Source: Tannerella forsythia
GTDB taxonomy: Bacteria > Bacteroidota > Bacteroidia > Bacteroidales > Tannerellaceae
Length of the DNA: 64,000 nucleotides
NCBI RefSeq assembly: GCF_003860135.1
Contig: NZ_RQYN01000010.1
Coordinates: forward strand, 1 to 64,000
Direction: 5' to 3'
Part shown: positions 27,401 through 35,650 of the stretch, in pieces
How positions within the stretch are numbered: the stretch's first letter is position 1
Layout of the letters: each line of letters starts with the position of its first letter
Made by a program: the position numbers and the translations under genes
Notes under the pieces: generated by a model
Told to the model about the DNA's origin: nothing
Databases searched by the model: none
The model's input: the letters and a program-made list of their open reading frames with translations, nothing else

Positions 27401-28264
27401 TGCCGGATCATCGATATCTTTGCCGGTACTGAGGCAGATCAGGCGATCGTGCGCTTCGGCATCGTCTTCGTTCACAAAATGCACATCATTCGTCGCGATG
27501 ATTTTGATGCTATGCTTACGTCCCAGTTCAATCAGCGCCTTATTGACTTCCACCTGCTTCGGGAAAGTCTTCTGGTCGGCATTCGCCGCATGCGTTTCGT
27601 GACGTTGCAGCTCCAGATAGTAATCGTCGCCGAAGAGATTTTTGAACCAAAGCACCGAGGCTTCGGCTTCTTCTTTCCGGTCTCGCATAATCAACTGCGG
27701 GATTTCACCTCCGAGGCATGCCGAACAGATGATCAGCCCCTCATGGTACTTTTCAAGCAATTCCTTGTCGATGCGCGGGTTACGATAAAATCCTTCCGTC
27801 CATGAGAGCGAAACCATCTTAATCAAGTTCTTGTACCCTTTCAGATTTTTGGCCAGAACAATCAGATGCCACCCTCCGAGGTCTTCTTTAGCCGTTTTGT
27901 TAAAGCGTCCGTTTCGAGCACAATAGCACTCACAACCTAAGATCGGTTTAAAGATTTCTCTTTTTTTCTCATGTATCTTCTCCGAAAGTTTTTGCATACG
28001 ATCCGTTTCTTCGGCTGTCGGGTTATCTTTATCGTTTAACTTCCGAAGCTCGCTTTCGCAGTCTTTAATCGTAGCAAGATGTTTGCTGTTTTTTTTCTGA
28101 ACTTTATTGTAAAATTCTTTGATGCCAAACATGCTTCCGTGATCGGTAAGCGCCATACCCGGCATACCATCGCTCTGCGCTTTTTCGATCAACGCGTCGA
28201 TGGAAGCCTGTCCGTCGAGCAGTGAATACTGTGAATGTACATGTAAATGGACAAACGGTATCAT
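24479..28264 (-). CDS. dnaE: DNA polymerase III subunit alpha
   Basis: The replicative polymerase. The N-terminal PHP domain starts with HLHVHSQYSLLDGQ and continues through TDHGSMFG. The polymerase core holds GPGRGSAAGSVVAYCLGI and the catalytic PDIDIDFDDDGRG near residues 495-507. The finger and thumb part has RPGPMDYIPAFI and YQEQVMLLSR. A helix-hairpin-helix region and an OB domain (GGIVTGYREGITKNGKPYG) follow. Length 1261 aa is full size. Its promoter on the minus strand has -7 TATCTTTG (28307-28314) and a TTG 20 bases further upstream. trxA is co-directional and close. Confidence 0.97.
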   Translation of the reverse strand: MIPFVHLHVHSQYSLLDGQASIDALIEKAQSDGMPGMALTDHGSMFGIKEFYNKVQKKNSKHLATIKDCESELRKLNDKDNPTAEETDRMQKLSEKIHEKKREIFKPILGCECYCARNGRFNKTAKEDLGGWHLIVLAKNLKGYKNLIKMVSLSWTEGFYRNPRIDKELLEKYHEGLIICSACLGGEIPQLIMRDRKEEAEASVLWFKNLFGDDYYLELQRHETHAANADQKTFPKQVEVNKALIELGRKHSIKIIATNDVHFVNEDDAEAHDRLICLSTGKDIDDPARMRYSKQEWLKSTAEMNSIFADVPEALSNTLEILDKVELYSIDSPALMPFFEIDPSFGTEEEYREKYTAKDLMDEFNETDADGKVTDNYLRLGGYEKVIRIKLEADYLEHLTLKRAISPNRYGENIPEEAKERIDFELQTIKRMGFPGYFLIVQDFITAAREMGVSVGPGRGSAAGSVVAYCLGITDIDPIRYDLLFERFLNPDRISMPDIDIDFDDDGRGEVLKWVTEKYGQQRVAHIITYGTMATKLALKDVARVQQLPLKESNRLAKLVPDKIPDKKLTLKNAIEAVPELKDAANSMNPILRDTLKYAQKLEGNVRNTGVHACGVIIGQQDISDIVPVATAEDKETKETLLVTQYEGSVIEETGLIKMDFLGLKTLSIIKEAIENVKQTTGKAIDIDKIPIDDKQTYELFCQGKTVATFQFESAGMQKYLKELQPTEFEDLIAMNALYRPGPMDYIPAFIARKHGREEITYDIPEMERYLKNTYGITVYQEQVMLLSRLLAGFTRGQSDTLRKAMGKKQIDKMNELKSKFFDGGQKNGHNVKTLEKIWADWEKFASYAFNKSHATCYSWVAYQTAYLKAHYPSEFMAAVLSRNLSNIKEITKAMDECKAMKIQVLGPDINESHRKFGVNTKGDIRFGLVAVKGVGESAVQAIIEERDKRGPYKDIYDFVERVNLSACNKKAFESLALAGAFDALNVAREPFGMPNEKGETFIDVIMRYGTKYQTDKQMSSASLFGDDHAIQIARPEIPKCESWSVLERLNREKELIGIYLSAHPLDEYRIILNHVCNMTMKDVDSREWEDFQNKELLLGGIVTGYREGITKNGKPYGILKIEDMSGSGEMPLFGDNYINFSKYGKEGLYLYIKAVVQPRRWKEAELDFKINSIQLLQDVKDSLIHSISISIPIADLNEEVISELSALMKSNPGKTQLFFNVTGSDHVALNFSSRDIRLNVTQELLNFINDSDHLDFTINK

Positions 28265-28306
28265 AAATTTTACACTCTATGCAATTATTGATGATTAAAT
28301 TCGATT

Positions 28307-28337
28307 CAAAGATAAGAGATGTTTCGGAAGTCGGCAA
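28307..28337 (-). promoter_or_regulatory. Promoter of dnaE
   Basis: On the minus strand: -33 TTG (28335-28337), 20-base spacer, -7 TATCTTTG (28307-28314), 42 bases before the dnaE ATG. Confidence 0.65.
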
Positions 28338-28396
28338 GAAATTTCATCATTACTCGTTTTTTTTAGTAATAAATAGGTCGGGTCTCGAAAAAATAG

Positions 28397-28404
28397 TACT
28401 TTTG
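28397..28404 (+). promoter_or_regulatory. -7 element TACTTTTG of the outer-membrane barrel gene
   Basis: TAnnTTTG match 22 bases before the ATG at 28427. The -33 is unclear. Confidence 0.5.
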
Positions 28405-28426
28405 TTTGCAAATCAGATGAAAGAAG

Positions 28427-29026
28427 ATGAAAAAAGGAGGATTAATACTGATGATGTGCCTGCTTTCGTGGGCGATGGAAGCCAAGATTACATGGGGTGC
28501 CCGAGCGGGTTTATCATACAGCTCATTGACGCAGATTGTCGACGACCAAGTCACGTATGGCGGCCGGTTGGGATTCAGCGTAGCCGGGTTGGCCGACATC
28601 CCGCTTTCACGCAAATTTTCCATCTGTCCGGAACTTGCATTCGTCAATCAGGGCGGCTCATACGGCTATATCTTTTTGGTCAACGATAACAGAAAACAAG
28701 GGCAACATACATGCAACTATTACTCGCTTCAGTTACCCGTTAATTTAGTGTATAAGATCAATCTCGGCAGTTGGCAGATGGGTATTCAAGCCGGCCCGTT
28801 CTTCTCCGTTTCCACACGAGAGCGGGAGCGTCACGAATGGAAAACCCGCGATTTCAGACCGTTCGACATTGGTGCAGGAACAGGACTCTATGTCGAGCAC
28901 CGGCGCGTTTTCTTCTCCGTATATGCCCAAACGGGATTTATCAATAAACTACGGGAAAAGCAACCGTCTGAATCGCAGATTTATCAAAACGACGTGACTT
29001 TTTCGTTCGGCTACCGGTTTCGATGA
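28427..29026 (+). CDS. Outer-membrane beta-barrel protein (PorT-like)
   Basis: A signal peptide (about 1-19, ending AMEA) precedes about 180 residues of alternating hydrophobic and polar strands with aromatic girdles. The protein ends in VTFSFGYRFR, with a terminal aromatic strand typical of barrels inserted by BAM. It begins its mature part with TWGARAGLSYSSL, the usual first strand of the Bacteroidetes PorT/OMP_b-brl_2 group. About eight strands are likely. The ligand or role is unknown. It is followed by the interrupted gene at 29123. Confidence 0.8.
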   Translation: MKKGGLILMMCLLSWAMEAKITWGARAGLSYSSLTQIVDDQVTYGGRLGFSVAGLADIPLSRKFSICPELAFVNQGGSYGYIFLVNDNRKQGQHTCNYYSLQLPVNLVYKINLGSWQMGIQAGPFFSVSTRERERHEWKTRDFRPFDIGAGTGLYVEHRRVFFSVYAQTGFINKLREKQPSESQIYQNDVTFSFGYRFR

Positions 29027-29122
29027 CTTCGACCTCGAAGCATCAAGTCAGAGCCGATCTGAAGATGATCGTACCGGACAGCATGATTACAATAAAAAGA
29101 CAATAACATAAATAGACAAATC

Positions 29123-30223
29123 ATGAAAAAGTTATCCTCTTTATCCGTGATGTTATTATGTTGGGTGTAATTGACCCTGGCGCAAAACGCCGGTCGTTTT
29201 CCGTCTTTCGATCGTGTCGAAGATATATGCTATTGCGCCGTGCAATTTCTACATCCTCGTCAGGTTGTTAAAAACAGCAACAATTACGAGATATTGTTGG
29301 TGCTACGCCACCCAATGACACTTGAGGAGCTTGCTGCCACCGGTATCCCACACAGCGAGAACCAAATCCTGCTCTTACAGTCGCAACGCCTGATCGAGCG
29401 CGATGGCAACACGTACCGGACAACGATCCCCATTCTCGACAGTTTGCAAACAAGCGCCTTACGAGCCGATTCATACGAGACCGGAAAAATACTTGTCCCC
29501 GAAATCGTCGACGACTGTCGAAATCTGGTCGAGCACCTTTCGTCCGAAGGGATGCCCCATCATGCATTCAGCCTCCTTTTCTCTTACGTCCTCGACGGAA
29601 AAATCTGGAAAGTGATGGAAAAAGAAAACATGGTGACCGGACGCAACAAAGAGAGTCACGAATCGTGGGAGGGCAATTATTGGATACTGTACAACAAGCG
29701 AAAAACCTTGCAATGCGGAACAAATACAATGAACGCGCGCGGAAAGTATTCGCTCAAAATCAATTGGTCGGACGACCTGATTCGTATGGCAAGCCCTCTT
29801 TTCAGCTCGAAGAACCTGAACGCTTTTTTGAAAGAAATCGATGCAAACGATAAGGTTTCCGAACCTTCGGCATTCTCATTTTTTACCGAAATCGGAGTGA
29901 TCCGTCCGGATGGTTCCATCAACATCCCGATTATTGAAGATTCCGAAGCAAACAGCATTCATGTTTTTGCCGAGACGATTAGCGACAAACTTACAGAAGC
30001 GCTCCAAACAAAGATCGATATCGAAGCCATCACTCACAAATACGGCTTTTCCGATACGCATGAAGCAATGGTTATTTTCTACCACGAAGTCATGTGGGAC
30101 ATCCTTGGCGAGTTGGTGGAACGAGGTGTTGTACATCGACCGGCCGTCTTTGCTTCCCCTCAAACAGCCAAGCTGTCCGATGTGCGCGATCTATGCTTCC
30201 TACTTCGCGAAAATAACGAATAG
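29123..30223 (+). pseudogene. Exported hypothetical protein interrupted by a stop codon in its signal peptide
   Basis: An ATG at 29123 opens MKKLSSLSVMLLCWV, then TAA (29168-29170), then in the same frame LTLAQNAGRFPSF and 350 further codons without a stop. The pieces together make a convincing signal peptide with cleavage after ALAQ-like LAQ, so the stop is a nonsense mutation in an exported protein. Translation from TTG at 29171 would give a protein without a signal. The body has no family I recognise; it looks alpha-helical with segments such as HHAFSLLFSYVLDGKIWKVME. The coding body shows no other damage, so the mutation is recent, a sequencing error, or is bypassed. Confidence 0.75.
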
Positions 30224-30288
30224 CACTTCGCTACAACAGAAAAATCACTACATTTGTCGCGTAAGACGATATAAAAACTGAAGATATA

Positions 30289-30750
30289 ATGAAAAAGAAA
30301 TTAACGATAGCACTCGTAGCACACGATAACCGTAAGGTCGATATGATCGACTGGGCCGTCTTCAACGCCGACTTTCTGGCTGCACACAACCTCGTTTGCA
30401 CCGGCACGACCGGCACGCTGATTCGCGACGCCTTCGAAAAGCGGGGCATCGAATACAGCAACATCCGCTGTATGCACTCAGGCCCGATGGGGGGAGATAC
30501 CGAAATTGCCGCCATGGTGGTACGCAAGGAGATCAATCTCGCCGTATTCCTGATCGACGACCTCAACCCGCAGCCGCACGAGGCCGACATCCAGATGCTC
30601 CTGCGACAGTGCCGCGTTCACAACGTACCCATCGCGTGCAACCGTTACAGCGCTGACTTGATGATTACCAGCAGCCTTTGGGACGACGACGCGTATGAGC
30701 CGATGGAACCGAAATATGCTCCGTTTAACCGAGAGAACTATCCGGTATAA
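30289..30750 (+). CDS. mgsA: Methylglyoxal synthase
   Basis: Converts dihydroxyacetone phosphate to methylglyoxal and phosphate, a bypass of lower glycolysis when phosphate is short. Conserved blocks are AHDNRKVDMIDW (9-20), TGTTGTLIRDAF, SGPMGGDTEIAAMV with the catalytic Asp, and NRYSADLMI. Length 153 aa is standard. It is monocistronic and converges with the TPR gene, with 12 bases between the two stops. Confidence 0.96.
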   Translation: MKKKLTIALVAHDNRKVDMIDWAVFNADFLAAHNLVCTGTTGTLIRDAFEKRGIEYSNIRCMHSGPMGGDTEIAAMVVRKEINLAVFLIDDLNPQPHEADIQMLLRQCRVHNVPIACNRYSADLMITSSLWDDDAYEPMEPKYAPFNRENYPV

Positions 30751-30762
30751 AGCGGGATATCG

Positions 30763-31593
30763 CTAAAAAGTCATTTTGATGAATTCGTCGATTGCGGCTT
30801 TGTCATAACCCAGTTCGAGCGCTTTTTTGAAATCGATTGCAGCCGATTCTTTCTCAAATTGCGCGAGTTTAATCTTGCCGCGCAAGACGTATAAGTGTGC
30901 CGGTACGTCTTTCGCTTCGGCAAAGATTTTGTTCAAGTCGGCCATGGCGCGTGTGTTTTTTTTCATCAGAAAATATAGCTCGGCACGTTCTACGTAATAG
31001 GGGAGAGGAGTTCGCGATTTCTCAATCAGGTAGTTGAGAATGGCTTCACTGTCTTCGTAATTACCACGTGCCTTATCAAGTACGGCAAACCCGAAACGGC
31101 CTTGCTCCGACTCTTTGTCGATCGACATGATCTTCTCGAAATCTTCGTCGGCCAACATATAATCCTTCATTTCTATATATAACATCCCGCGGCGGTAATA
31201 CGCATCGAGATCGAGTGGATCGAGAAGCAGCAACGCCAGATAATCGCTCAGCGCCTTTTCTGTCTCACCCATTTCGACATAAAGCTCCGCACGGTTCGAA
31301 AGAATTAACTTGTTCTTCGGTTGCAGAGTGAGCGCAGCCGCATACGACACGAGCGCCTCATCCATTTTGCCTTGCTGTCGCTGAATCGTTCCCAGATTCG
31401 AGAGCAGGGCGAAGTTGTTCTTATTGGCCGGTTCGGCATGCATGGCTGCCTTCAACGCCTCCTCAGCTGCCGGCAAATCGCCCTGATCCGCGTACTCGTA
31501 ACTTCTGCGAATCATTTCTTCATACGTCTGCGCCTGCAACGTCCCTGCTATGAGTAGCAGTCCGAACACCATGCTCCATCTTTTTATTTTCAT
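30763..31593 (-). CDS. Exported tetratricopeptide-repeat protein
   Basis: A signal peptide (1-21, ending TLQA) is followed by six to seven TPR units over the remaining 255 residues. Examples are GDLPAAEEALKAAMHAEPAN, MDEALVSYAAALTLQPKN and YMLADEDFEKIMSIDKES. TPR proteins act as scaffolds; the partner is unknown. A -7 box TAGCTTTG on the minus strand is at 31619-31626. Confidence 0.85.
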   Translation of the reverse strand: MKIKRWSMVFGLLLIAGTLQAQTYEEMIRRSYEYADQGDLPAAEEALKAAMHAEPANKNNFALLSNLGTIQRQQGKMDEALVSYAAALTLQPKNKLILSNRAELYVEMGETEKALSDYLALLLLDPLDLDAYYRRGMLYIEMKDYMLADEDFEKIMSIDKESEQGRFGFAVLDKARGNYEDSEAILNYLIEKSRTPLPYYVERAELYFLMKKNTRAMADLNKIFAEAKDVPAHLYVLRGKIKLAQFEKESAAIDFKKALELGYDKAAIDEFIKMTF

Positions 31594-31726
31594 ACCTGTT
31601 ATCTCCGTTTTATCGTCGCAAAGCTACAACAACGTGACGTAATTTCGTGTTAAACGCTCGTTATAAATTATCAACCGAAAAGCCTGATTTTTCTGTCGGA
31701 AGAGGCGGAGGTATAAAAAAAATGCG

Positions 31727-31734
31727 TATCTTTG
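31727..31734 (+). promoter_or_regulatory. -7 element TATCTTTG of rpsP
   Basis: TAnnTTTG match 45 bases upstream of the rpsP ATG; this excludes the longer open frame starting at 31647. Confidence 0.6.
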
Positions 31735-31778
31735 CCGCTCAATTTTTTACGAACAAAGTTTTATTTAATTATTCAAAC

Positions 31779-32372
31779 ATGGCAACAAGAATTAGATTGC
31801 AAAGATTCGGTCGTAAAAGCTACGCCTTTTATCAGATCGTTATTGCAGACAGCAGGGCTCCACGAGATGGAAAGTTTATTGAAAGGATCGGTTCTTATAA
31901 TCCGAACACAAATCCTGCCACAATAGATTTGAATTTCGATAGAGCTTTGTATTGGTTACAGACAGGCGCGCAACCGACCGACACGGCGCGTATGATTCTT
32001 TCGCGCGAAGGCGTGTGCATGAAAAAGCACTTGCTCGACGGGGTAAAGAAAGGTGCATTCGACGAGGCTAAAGCTGAGGAAAAGTTCCAGTCGTGGCTGA
32101 CGGAGAAGAAACTCTCTTTACAGAAAGTGAAAGATGCGGAACGAGAAAAATCGAAAGCCGTAGTGAAAGCCCGTCTGGATGCGGAGAAAGAAGTGAACAA
32201 GGCAAAAGCGGAAGTGGTAGCGAAGAAAAAGGCTGAGTTGGCTGCCGCCGCCGAGGCAAAGGCTAAAGAAGAAGCTGCGGAAGAAGCAACAGCGGAAGAA
32301 ACCGTAGTTACCGCACCGGCTGAAGAAGCTTCCGAAGCACCTCAGGCTGAAGAAGCACCGAAAGCCGAGTAA
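31779..32372 (+). CDS. rpsP: 30S ribosomal protein S16 with long acidic/Ala/Lys tail
   Basis: S16 binds 16S rRNA in the small-subunit body. The core covers residues 1 to about 80: [39 protein letters not shown] and LDGVKKG. The C-terminal 100 residues are a Lys/Ala/Glu-rich tail, first a charged helix ([19 protein letters not shown]) and then an AEEA-rich stretch. Such tails are common in Bacteroidetes. The start at 31779 is the family Met. A bona fide terminator follows. Confidence 0.96.
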   Translation: MATRIRLQRFGRKSYAFYQIVIADSRAPRDGKFIERIGSYNPNTNPATIDLNFDRALYWLQTGAQPTDTARMILSREGVCMKKHLLDGVKKGAFDEAKAEEKFQSWLTEKKLSLQKVKDAEREKSKAVVKARLDAEKEVNKAKAEVVAKKKAELAAAAEAKAKEEAAEEATAEETVVTAPAEEASEAPQAEEAPKAE

Positions 32373-32396
32373 ATCCGTTTCGCACAGAAAATAAGA

Positions 32397-32431
32397 AGAG
32401 GACATTTTATTTAAAATGCCCTCTTTTTTTT
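32397..32431 (+). terminator. Rho-independent terminator of rpsP
   Basis: AGAGGACATTTT pairs with AAAATGCCCTCT (one mismatch, loop ATTT) and is followed by seven or more T. It lies 24 bases past the stop. Confidence 0.85.
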
Positions 32432-32639
32432 GTTTCATTCCGTGCTCTTCTCTTTGCTGTTTTTGTTGAATCTTTACTCCTTCACATTATAAATATTGAG
32501 TTGTTTAGCTTTCATCGTCTATTAGTCAGCATTCACTCATCAGATTGATCACAAGTTTTTTTACGGGTTTTACAAATTGTATTTGCAATTAGCAGTCAGT
32601 CGATAAACAATAAATAAATCAGTTGATTAAATCCTTTCC

Positions 32640-32770
32640 GGGGCATGTAAGGAGTGTAAACCCGAGATATTTCATCTTCATTGCGCAAGGGTAGGGTAAT
32701 CGTTACCTATCATCTGGTTCGGAGGGATGAAATGCCGAGGGGCGTTTAATTGTCAATTACCAAGGCTTAT
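32640..32770. repeat. Degenerate copy of the REP-like composite
   Basis: Compared with 12820-12910 and 49226-49330, words such as GCAAGGGTAGGGTA, GGTTCGGAGGG and TTTAATTGTCAATTACCA recur in order but with many substitutions. This is probably an old copy. Confidence 0.45.
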
Positions 32771-32817
32771 GCAAATCAAATACAATCAGACATGTAGAGG
32801 AGGTGCGCCATTAACTG

Positions 32818-33957
32818 TTAACCTTTTTCAGGACAAGAGAGTGCGTTCTCTACCGGATTGGCATAAATGCCGAGGAAAATGTTGAGTAGCGTGTCTCGGT
32901 CTCCTTCGAGTTGTTGCAACATTGCGTTGCAGCGCTCTTCGAAAGTCTTCTTTGCTTCAAGGGTGTAGCGGTCGGCATAGGTCGATGTGCCGCTGCGCAA
33001 GTCATGCGCGATGTAGTTGTTATCGTAGAGCTTGTAGTGCGTGTAGATTTGCTGATCGATCAACGAAGCAACCCCTTTATAAAATTCGTTGGCATGGCGG
33101 TGATCGAATGGGAGCTGCTCGTATGTGATCGGTTCACCGAGGCTGATATGTACGTGTCCCTTAGGTTGCGTGATGCCGGTGAGGATGCTGTTCAAGTCTT
33201 CATCCGGCTGCTTGACGTATTTTTCACCATCTCGTGAGAGATACAGCTCACGTGTCTTGAGGATATCGCACGGTTCGATCTGATACGAAATAGCCATGGG
33301 CACGATATTCAGTTCTCCGACAGAATGGGCTAAGTCGGACTTGTCACTCATGCAAAACATTTTGATAATCCCTTGATCCGTTGCGTCATGACCGTCTTTC
33401 GTGCGTCCGTTTCGCTGTGCGATCCAGATGGATTCGTCTTTCTGCGTGAGGGTGTAGCGGATATATTCCGAGAGGTGCATCGAGTTCTTCAGGAAGTCAT
33501 GGAGGTTGCTGCTACGTATCACTTTAAACATTTTGTTGGCTCGTCCGATGTTGGTGACGAGCGCTCCCCGCATCAGGTTGCTGCCGAAAGTGATCTCCGT
33601 CGTACGGAAACCGTTGATATGAAGGATATACTGGAGCAGTGACGAGTCGAGCATGATGTCACGGTGGTTGGAGACGAAAAGGTACTGTTTTTGGGGATCG
33701 AGGTGGGCGAAACTGTTTTGTGTCAGTTGGGTGATCGAGCGGCGAACGATTTGTTCGTTCACGTAGTACATCACGTTGATTTGAAATTCGTCGGTTGTCC
33801 GGATGGCTCGTATCATCTCACGCACTTCTTCGATGTCTCTGTCGGGAAAGATATAGCGTGCGAGTAGTTCGAAATGCTCGCTTTCGGCAATGACCTGCAT
33901 CGCTTCCGGTATTTCCGAGGTGCAGAAAGGGCGGATATCGTCGAATTTATGGTGCAT
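32818..33957 (-). CDS. PlsB/PlsC-type acyltransferase
   Basis: A membrane-associated glycerolipid acyltransferase-like protein. The catalytic NHRDIMLDS (Hx4D form) lies near residues 95-103, and the second block TFGSNLMRGAL follows. IWIAQRNGRTKDGHD is the third, anion-binding block with the conserved Arg. HVHISLGEPIT is typical of PlsC-like enzymes. Length 379 aa is longer than PlsC. It overlaps the upstream ligase gene by 11 bases and ends the operon started by the ammonia-lyase. It may transfer an activated acyl or aryl group onto a lipid acceptor (inference). Confidence 0.85.
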   Translation of the reverse strand: MHHKFDDIRPFCTSEIPEAMQVIAESEHFELLARYIFPDRDIEEVREMIRAIRTTDEFQINVMYYVNEQIVRRSITQLTQNSFAHLDPQKQYLFVSNHRDIMLDSSLLQYILHINGFRTTEITFGSNLMRGALVTNIGRANKMFKVIRSSNLHDFLKNSMHLSEYIRYTLTQKDESIWIAQRNGRTKDGHDATDQGIIKMFCMSDKSDLAHSVGELNIVPMAISYQIEPCDILKTRELYLSRDGEKYVKQPDEDLNSILTGITQPKGHVHISLGEPITYEQLPFDHRHANEFYKGVASLIDQQIYTHYKLYDNNYIAHDLRSGTSTYADRYTLEAKKTFEERCNAMLQQLEGDRDTLLNIFLGIYANPVENALSCPEKG

Positions 33958-35266
33958 GATTCGCTGTGTGTTTGCGTTTGTCGATGAATTTTACAGGTTT
34001 GCGGCTCATGTCCGGATAATTGATGCGTCGTATCTCTCCGACTTCGGCGATCTCGATCTCCGGGGCTACCCGTATGCGGGCGCGGAAGCGGTCTTTCAAT
34101 TCTTTTGTCACATCGAACGAAGGCTGTTCACGCAGTCCGATCCGGACGACGATCCGGTCGTTTCCGTACTCGTTATCGCTGACTTCCATCACATAGTTCT
34201 CGACGTAAGGCGTCTGATCCAATACATCGAAGACGGCGGGCGGGTAGAGGGTGGTCCCTTTGTATTTGACCATGTGGTTGCGTCGTCCGATGATGGGGCT
34301 AACACGCATGGTTGTGCGGCCGCAGCGGCACGGCTCACGGTGGAAGCGTGCCAGATCGCCCGTCTTGAAACGCAGCAGCGGCATCCCTTCGACACCCAGT
34401 GTCGTCACCACCAATTCCCCTTCTTCCCCTTCCTCGACAGGCATCCCGTCTTCACCGATCAATTCGCAGATAATCAGTTCGGGGTGATGATGCCCGCCGC
34501 ATCCGCAATGACACTCGGTGAAAGTGGTGGCCATCTCGGTAGAAGCGTATGTCGAATACAGTTCGATGTCCCACTTCTCGCGGATGCTTTGCCCTAACAA
34601 GTTAAGTGAAAAGTCCTGTTCGCGCAGGTTCTCACCGATGCAGACAGCTTTCCGTACACTCGAACGGCGATAATCGATGCCGTGCTTTTCGGCATATTCG
34701 ATGATGCGCAGGATAAATGACGGCACAACGATAATCGTGTCGGGGCAGATGCGTCGGATCGTGTCCCATTGCAGTTCGGGGATACCGTTCCCGACACGAA
34801 CGATACCCGCTCCCAGTTTGCGTATACCGAGGAAATACGCCAGTCCGGCCATAAACCGCTTGTCTATGGTCGTCATCAGCTGGAAGATATCCCCCGGCTT
34901 GGCACCGGCACATTGGAAAGAGATTTGTTCGTTGTAGGCCAGTCGGTCGAGGTCGGCATCCGTCATGGCAAACGTCACCGGATCGCCGAGCGTACCCGAC
35001 GTGGTGATGTAGTCCACGATCTTATGTTGCGGTACGCAGATAAAATCCTTGTTATATGTCTGGAGATCGGATTTGTCTGTAAACGGAATCGTTGTCAGGT
35101 CTTCCAGCGTCCTGATTTTCTTTATATCGATGCGATGTTCATGGAACATCCGTTGGTAGAAAGCCGAATGATCGGAGAGATAGGCTAAAGCGACTGTCAG
35201 CTTCGTTTCCTGAAACTGTTTGATGACTGAGGCCGGTTGCGTCTCTATGCTGGGCTTGATATTCAT
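33947..35266 (-). CDS. PaaK-like acyl-/aryl-CoA ligase (AMP-forming)
   Basis: An adenylating enzyme of the phenylacetate-CoA ligase/coenzyme F390 synthetase group. It shows TTSGTLGDPVTFAMTD (the Ser/Thr/Gly-rich P-loop), STYASTEMATTFTECHCGCGGHHHPE and GELVVTTLGVEGMPLLRFKTGD. A Cys-rich patch CRCG near the end may bind zinc. Length 439 aa fits the family. Between a MIO-type ammonia-lyase and an acyltransferase it probably activates the aryl acid made by the lyase. Overlap with the next gene is 11 bases; the gap to the upstream 123-aa gene is 12 bases. Confidence 0.87.
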   Translation of the reverse strand: MNIKPSIETQPASVIKQFQETKLTVALAYLSDHSAFYQRMFHEHRIDIKKIRTLEDLTTIPFTDKSDLQTYNKDFICVPQHKIVDYITTSGTLGDPVTFAMTDADLDRLAYNEQISFQCAGAKPGDIFQLMTTIDKRFMAGLAYFLGIRKLGAGIVRVGNGIPELQWDTIRRICPDTIIVVPSFILRIIEYAEKHGIDYRRSSVRKAVCIGENLREQDFSLNLLGQSIREKWDIELYSTYASTEMATTFTECHCGCGGHHHPELIICELIGEDGMPVEEGEEGELVVTTLGVEGMPLLRFKTGDLARFHREPCRCGRTTMRVSPIIGRRNHMVKYKGTTLYPPAVFDVLDQTPYVENYVMEVSDNEYGNDRIVVRIGLREQPSFDVTKELKDRFRARIRVAPEIEIAEVGEIRRINYPDMSRKPVKFIDKRKHTANHAP

Positions 35267-35278
35267 GCGTTTGACGGG

Positions 35279-35650
35279 TTATGCGAATAGAGCCATGACT
35301 TCGTCTTTCGATAGTTGGCGGTAAGTTGCCCGGCCGTTCCCTCCCGTTGCTTCGGGGAAGGTCACTTCAAAATACTCCTCGTCGTAGAACGAGAGCTTCG
35401 ACTGCGTATCGGGGTTACATTCCAGATAACAGATGTCGTTTAAGTCGAGATTTTTGCGTTCGCATATCTGACGAGCTAAGGCATATCCCGCATACGTAAC
35501 CGAAGTGCCGGGGTTGTCCTGATATAGCTCGGTGACGATGACCGTCTTTTTCCCTCCCTTATCGAGAATTTTGAGACCACATTTCGACAACATATCCCAC
35601 TGCCCGTTAAATTCGAATATTTCGTCGTAATATTTTTCGGGAACTTTCAT
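35279..35650 (-). CDS. Hypothetical protein of the ammonia-lyase operon (123 aa)
   Basis: I do not recognise a family. It is small and soluble with mixed alpha/beta look and an acidic pI. Blocks include KKTVIVTELYQDNPGTSVTYAGYALARQIC and CYLECNPDTQSKLSFYDEEYFEVTF. No signal peptide. Its ATG overlaps the stop of the ammonia-lyase gene (4 bases), and the ligase gene follows 12 bases later, so it is translated as part of the pathway. It could be an accessory or product-release protein (inference from location). Confidence 0.75.
   Translation of the reverse strand: MKVPEKYYDEIFEFNGQWDMLSKCGLKILDKGGKKTVIVTELYQDNPGTSVTYAGYALARQICERKNLDLNDICYLECNPDTQSKLSFYDEEYFEVTFPEATGGNGRATYRQLSKDEVMALFA

Larger units (their letters stand above)
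32373..32817. other. Intergenic region with terminator and degraded repeat
   Basis: After the rpsP terminator (32397-32431) the DNA is AT-rich. A weak copy of the REP-like composite is seen at about 32640-32770, with GAGATATTTCATCTTCATTG..CAAGGGTAGGGTA and TTTAATTGTCAATTACCA. No gene is visible. Confidence 0.5.
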
